Assembly: GCA_025925195.1 (NCBI GenBank)
Contig: JAICLU010000007.1
Coordinates: 1 to 34,824, forward strand
Origin: Thermoleophilia bacterium
GTDB taxonomy: Bacteria > Actinomycetota > Thermoleophilia > Gaiellales > Gaiellaceae
Direction of reading: 5' to 3'
DNA: 34,824 nt
Shown here: positions 31,700 to 34,824 of the stretch, one piece after another
Position numbering within the stretch: the stretch's first letter is position 1
How the letters are laid out: every line of letters begins with the position of its first letter
Notes under the pieces: model-generated
Database searches by the model: none
What the model saw: the letters and a program-made list of their open reading frames with translations, nothing else
Told to the model about the DNA's origin: nothing
Position numbers and translations under genes: made by a program

Positions 31700-32817
31700 G
31701 CAGTGTTGAGCCGGTCGAGCACCTCGGCGAGATCCTTGTCGCCGCGGCCCGACAGCGCGACGAGGATCAGGTCGGCGTCGAGATCGCGTGCCCGCGCGAG
31801 CGCGTGCGCAGGCTCGAGCGCAGGGATGATCCCCTCGGTGCGCGCGAGGTCGGCGAACGCCTGCAGCGCCTCCTCGTCGGTCGCGGTGCGGTATTCGGCC
31901 CGGCCCGTGTCGCGCAGGAACGCGTGCTCCGGACCGACGCCCGGATAGTCGAGCCCGGCCGAGATCGAGTGCGCGTCGGCGACCTGCCCGTCGTCGTCGG
32001 CGAGGATCGACGACCGCGCGCCGTGCAGGACGCCGGTGCGGCCGCTGCCGAGCGACGCGGCGCCTGCCGCCTCGACGCCGACGAGCCGCACGGCGACGTC
32101 GTCGACGAAGCCGCGGAACATCCCGATCGCGTTCGAGCCGCCGCCGACGCACGCGACGACCGCCTCGGGCAGCGCGTCGGCCGCCGCGAGGAACTGCTCG
32201 CGCGACTCGCGGCCGATGACGGACTGCAGCTCGGCGACGAGCTCCGGGTACGGCGCGGGGCCCACGCAGGATCCGATCAGGTAGTGCGTCGTCTCGACAT
32301 TCGTGATCCAGTCGCGGATCGCTTCGCTCGTCGCCTCCTTCAGCGTCTGCGTGCCGAAGTCGACGCCGCGCACCTCGGCGCCGAGCAGGCGCATCCGCTC
32401 GACGTTCGGCTTCTGCCGCCGCATGTCCTCGACGCCCATGTAGACGACGCACTCGAGGCCGAAGCGCGCGCACACGGTCGCCGTCGCGACTCCGTGCTGG
32501 CCGGCGCCGGTCTCGGCGACGATCCGCCGCTTGCCGAGCCGCTGCGCGAGGACGGCCTGGCCGACCGCGTTGTTGATCTTGTGCGCGCCCGTGTGGTTCA
32601 GGTCCTCGCGCTTGAGATAGATCTTCTTGCCGGGCGCGAACCGCTCGCTCAGCGTCAGCGGCGACGGCCGGCCCACGTAGGTCGTCGCGAGGTGGTGCAG
32701 CTCGGCGTGGAACGCGTTGTCCGCGAGCGCCTCCTGCCACGCGCGGTCGAGCTCGTCGAGCGCCGGGATCAGCGTCTCCGGGACGTACCGCCCTCCGTAG
32801 TCGCCGAAATCACGCAC
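31696..32817 (-). CDS. trpB: Tryptophan synthase beta subunit
   Basis: TrpB joins indole and serine using pyridoxal phosphate. The 373-residue protein has the PLP lysine K80 in [18 protein letters not shown] (E102 catalytic glutamate) and the phosphate loop GGGSN (225-229), and starts with the typical [14 protein letters not shown]. This is the standard TrpB1 form. The GTG start at 32817 overlaps the end of trpCF by 8 bp. Confidence 0.97.
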   Translation of the reverse strand: MRDFGDYGGRYVPETLIPALDELDRAWQEALADNAFHAELHHLATTYVGRPSPLTLSERFAPGKKIYLKREDLNHTGAHKINNAVGQAVLAQRLGKRRIVAETGAGQHGVATATVCARFGLECVVYMGVEDMRRQKPNVERMRLLGAEVRGVDFGTQTLKEATSEAIRDWITNVETTHYLIGSCVGPAPYPELVAELQSVIGRESREQFLAAADALPEAVVACVGGGSNAIGMFRGFVDDVAVRLVGVEAAGAASLGSGRTGVLHGARSSILADDDGQVADAHSISAGLDYPGVGPEHAFLRDTGRAEYRTATDEEALQAFADLARTEGIIPALEPAHALARARDLDADLILVALSGRGDKDLAEVLDRLNTA

Positions 32818-33967
32818 GGGCTGCCTCGACGTACGCGCGCACCCGCTCGTGATCCTTGACGCCCGGCTCGGACTCGAGCGACGACGACGCGTCGACCGCC
32901 CACGGGCGGACGGCCGCGATCGCGTCTTGGACGTTCTCCGGGCCGAGGCCGCCGGCGAGCATGACGCGCCCCTCGGCCGCGGCGGCGCGCGACCAGTGCA
33001 CCGGGTCGGTCTCCTGCCACGGCTGGTCGAGGACGCTCGCGACCTGCACGCCGTCGCGCAGCAGCATCGCCTCGCGGCCGCGCACGCCGGCGCCGCGGTC
33101 GGGATAGAACTGCACGAGGTCGGCGCTCGTCTCGCGCGTCTCCTCGACGAAAACCGAGACGGCGAGCGTCGTGTCGGGCGTGTCGAGCACGTCGCGCGCG
33201 TGGCGCGGGCTGCGCTCGACGTGGATGAAGCCGAGCAGGTCGGCGCCCGCCTCGACGGCGGCGTCGACGTCCTCCTGGCGCGTCAGCCCGCAGACCTTGA
33301 CGAGCGGCCGCGACAGCAGCTCGCGCAGCTTCGCCTGCGGATCGGTCGCGCGCATCAGCGCCGAGCCGACGAGGATCGCGTCGGCCCCGGCGAGCTCGGC
33401 TGCGGCCCCCTGCGCGCGGGTGTGCACGCCGCTCTCGGCGATCACGATCCGGTCTTTCGGCGCGCGCGCCACGAGCTGCAATTGCGTCCGGCGGTCGATG
33501 TCGAACGTCGTCAGGTCGCGCGCGTTGATCCCGACGATCGGCGCGTCGAGCGCCATCGCGCGCTGCAGCTCGGCGGCATCGTGCGCCTCGACGAGCGCGT
33601 CGAGCTCCAGGTCGTGTGCGAACGCAAGGAGCCGAGCGCACGTCTCGTCGTCGAGGTCGCGGAGGATCAGCAGCACCGCGTCGGCGCCCGCTTCCTTGAG
33701 CTCGCGGAGGTGATCCTCGGTCGAGAAGAAGCCCTTGCCGAGCAACGGCGTGTCGGTCGCGGCGCGCGCGGCGCGCAGGTCGTCGAGCGTCCCGGCGAAC
33801 CGCTCGTCGACGAGCACGCTGACTGCGGCTGCGCCTGCTGAGCCGAACTGCGCGGCGAGCCGCGCCGGGTCGGCGTCGGGGCGCAGGTCTCCGGCCGACG
33901 GCGAGCGCCGCTTCACCTCGGCGATCGCGCCGAGCCCGGGGCGAGACAGTGCGTCGGCGAATCTCAT
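32810..33967 (-). CDS. trpCF: Fused indole-3-glycerol phosphate synthase / phosphoribosylanthranilate isomerase
   Basis: One 385-residue protein carries two consecutive TIM barrels. Residues 1-220 are TrpC-like: [10 protein letters not shown] (E17, K19), LLGKGFF, INARDL, IAESGV and ILVGSALM. Residues about 222-385 are TrpF-like: VKVCGLTR with catalytic C226, [22 protein letters not shown] and catalytic D359 in VDASSSLE. The TrpC part lacks the N-terminal helical extension of most IGP synthases (about 36 residues shorter than E. coli), and the TrpF part is also compact. The order C-F is as in E. coli TrpCF, but fusion can arise independently. The ATG at 33967 overlaps the trpD stop. Confidence 0.95.
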   Translation of the reverse strand: MRFADALSRPGLGAIAEVKRRSPSAGDLRPDADPARLAAQFGSAGAAAVSVLVDERFAGTLDDLRAARAATDTPLLGKGFFSTEDHLRELKEAGADAVLLILRDLDDETCARLLAFAHDLELDALVEAHDAAELQRAMALDAPIVGINARDLTTFDIDRRTQLQLVARAPKDRIVIAESGVHTRAQGAAAELAGADAILVGSALMRATDPQAKLRELLSRPLVKVCGLTRQEDVDAAVEAGADLLGFIHVERSPRHARDVLDTPDTTLAVSVFVEETRETSADLVQFYPDRGAGVRGREAMLLRDGVQVASVLDQPWQETDPVHWSRAAAAEGRVMLAGGLGPENVQDAIAAVRPWAVDASSSLESEPGVKDHERVRAYVEAARA

Positions 33968-34824
33968 CGGCGCGTGAACTCCACCAGCTCGTCGAGCCGC
34001 GCCGCTGCGGCGCCGGAGTCGAGCGCCTCGCGGGCGATGCCGATCCCCTCGCGCAGGTCGGGCGCGTGACCGCCGGCCGCGATCGCGCCGGCGGCGTTGA
34101 GGACGATCGCCTCGCGCGCCGAGCCGCGCTCGCCGGCGAATACGCGCCGGATGGCGGCAGCGTTCTCGGCGGGCGAGCCGCCCGCGAGCCCGTCGAGCGT
34201 CGAGGGCTCGAGCCCGAGCTCCTGCGGGTCGATCGTCCGGTGGCGCACCTCGCCCTCGACCACCTCGCAGACGTTGCTCGGGCCGATCGGCGACAGCTCG
34301 TCGATGCCGCCGGCGCCGTGCACGACGAAGGCGCGACGGGCGCCGAGCTGCGCGAGCGCCTCGGCCACGGGGCGGACGAGGTCGTCGGAGTAGACGCCGA
34401 CCACCTGGGCGCGGGCGCGGGCCGGGTTCGTGAGCGGGCCGAGCACGTTGAACACCGTACGCGTTCCGAGCTCGCGTCTCACCGGGGCTGCGTGCTTCAT
34501 CGCGGGATGGTGTGCCTGGGCGAACATGAAGCCGAAGCCGAGGGTGTCGATCGACTCGGCGATCCGCTCGGGTGCGATCTCGAGCTCGAAGCCGAGCGCC
34601 TCGAGCACGTCGGCGGAGCCGGTCTGCGACGAGGCCGCGCGGTTGCCGTGCTTCGCGACGCCGGCGCCTGCCGCCGCGGCGACGAGTGCCGCGGCCGTCG
34701 AGATGTTGATCGTGCTCTTGCCGTCGCCGCCCGTCCCAGCCGTGTCGACGAGGTCGGCTCGCTGCGGCTGCACCGGCAGGACGTGGTCGCGCATCGCCTC
34801 GGCGCAGCCGGCGATCTCGTTCGC
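33964..34824 (-). CDS. trpD: Anthranilate phosphoribosyltransferase (5' end beyond window)
   Basis: TrpD transfers phosphoribose to anthranilate. The visible 286 codons are open to the window edge, beginning in the EIAGCAEAMR region of the N-terminal helical domain. The phosphate-binding motif DTAGTGGDGKSTINIST, VAKHGNRAASSQTGSADVLE, and HHPAMKHAAPVRRELGTRTVFNVLGPLTNP segments are characteristic. Nothing suggests damage. The stop overlaps the trpCF start (ATGA). The internal ATG at 34794 is not the real start, since similarity continues upstream of it. Confidence 0.95.
   Translation of the reverse strand, partial: ANEIAGCAEAMRDHVLPVQPQRADLVDTAGTGGDGKSTINISTAAALVAAAAGAGVAKHGNRAASSQTGSADVLEALGFELEIAPERIAESIDTLGFGFMFAQAHHPAMKHAAPVRRELGTRTVFNVLGPLTNPARARAQVVGVYSDDLVRPVAEALAQLGARRAFVVHGAGGIDELSPIGPSNVCEVVEGEVRHRTIDPQELGLEPSTLDGLAGGSPAENAAAIRRVFAGERGSAREAIVLNAAGAIAAGGHAPDLREGIGIAREALDSGAAAARLDELVEFTRR

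Overview
This window is a very GC-rich bacterial chromosome segment with tightly packed genes. Most operons are joined by ATGA, GTGA or TGATG stop/start overlaps, and GTG starts are common. Gene content fits a Gram-positive, aerobic actinobacterium: an aa3-type oxidase operon, a Flp/Tad pilus locus with no secretin in view, OmpR-type two-component genes, and no rRNA, tRNA, IS or phage genes. My best guess is class Thermoleophilia (Gaiellales/Solirubrobacterales-like). That is an inference from gene style, not from a marker gene.

Layout. (1) 1-4124: the start of a membrane protein (- strand), a small unknown protein, msrB, a 14-TM MFS exporter, then a DEAD-box RNA helicase followed by a cold-shock protein and closed by a strong terminator. 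(2) 4127-11134, - strand: an eight-gene terminal oxidase operon read as cupredoxin-like protein, ctaC, ctaD, ctaE, ctaG, a 47-residue membrane peptide, SCO, ctaB. (3) 11245-13703: an OmpR-family response regulator and histidine kinase divergent from the oxidase operon, a small membrane protein and a GFA-family zinc protein. (4) 13865-17840: molybdate genes (MerR-type HTH/TOBE regulator, modA, modB, modC) downstream of an L,D-transpeptidase that is head-to-head with an M15 peptidase. (5) 17837-21634: a second MFS exporter, an exported sulfite-oxidase-like molybdoenzyme with its cytochrome b, and an HtrA protease. (6) 21732-30027: a proline-rich membrane protein, an AT-rich control island, and a Flp/Tad pilus operon with two pilins, TadE, CpaB, CpaE, CpaF/TadA, TadB, TadC, a TadG-like protein and a Pro/Glu-rich protein. 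(7) 30013-34824, - strand: trpD (cut by the window edge), fused trpCF, trpB, trpA, a DUF192 protein and the prepilin peptidase, all translationally coupled.

How the parts work together. The oxidase operon carries its own copper and heme assembly factors (SCO, CtaG, CtaB). Molybdate uptake supplies the nearby Mo enzyme. The prepilin peptidase at the tail of the trp operon probably processes the pilins made on the opposite strand. The most interesting regulatory signal is a family of 11-bp-phased TCA-core repeats found in three places: between the oxidase operon and the two-component genes, upstream of the small membrane protein next to the kinase, and upstream of htrA. This suggests a local regulon of one OmpR-family regulator. 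Other points to check are an oxidase subunit I lacking the usual D-channel aspartate, a CuA-like cupredoxin heading the oxidase operon, a ModA with no visible signal peptide, and an AT-rich palindromic island ahead of the pilin genes.
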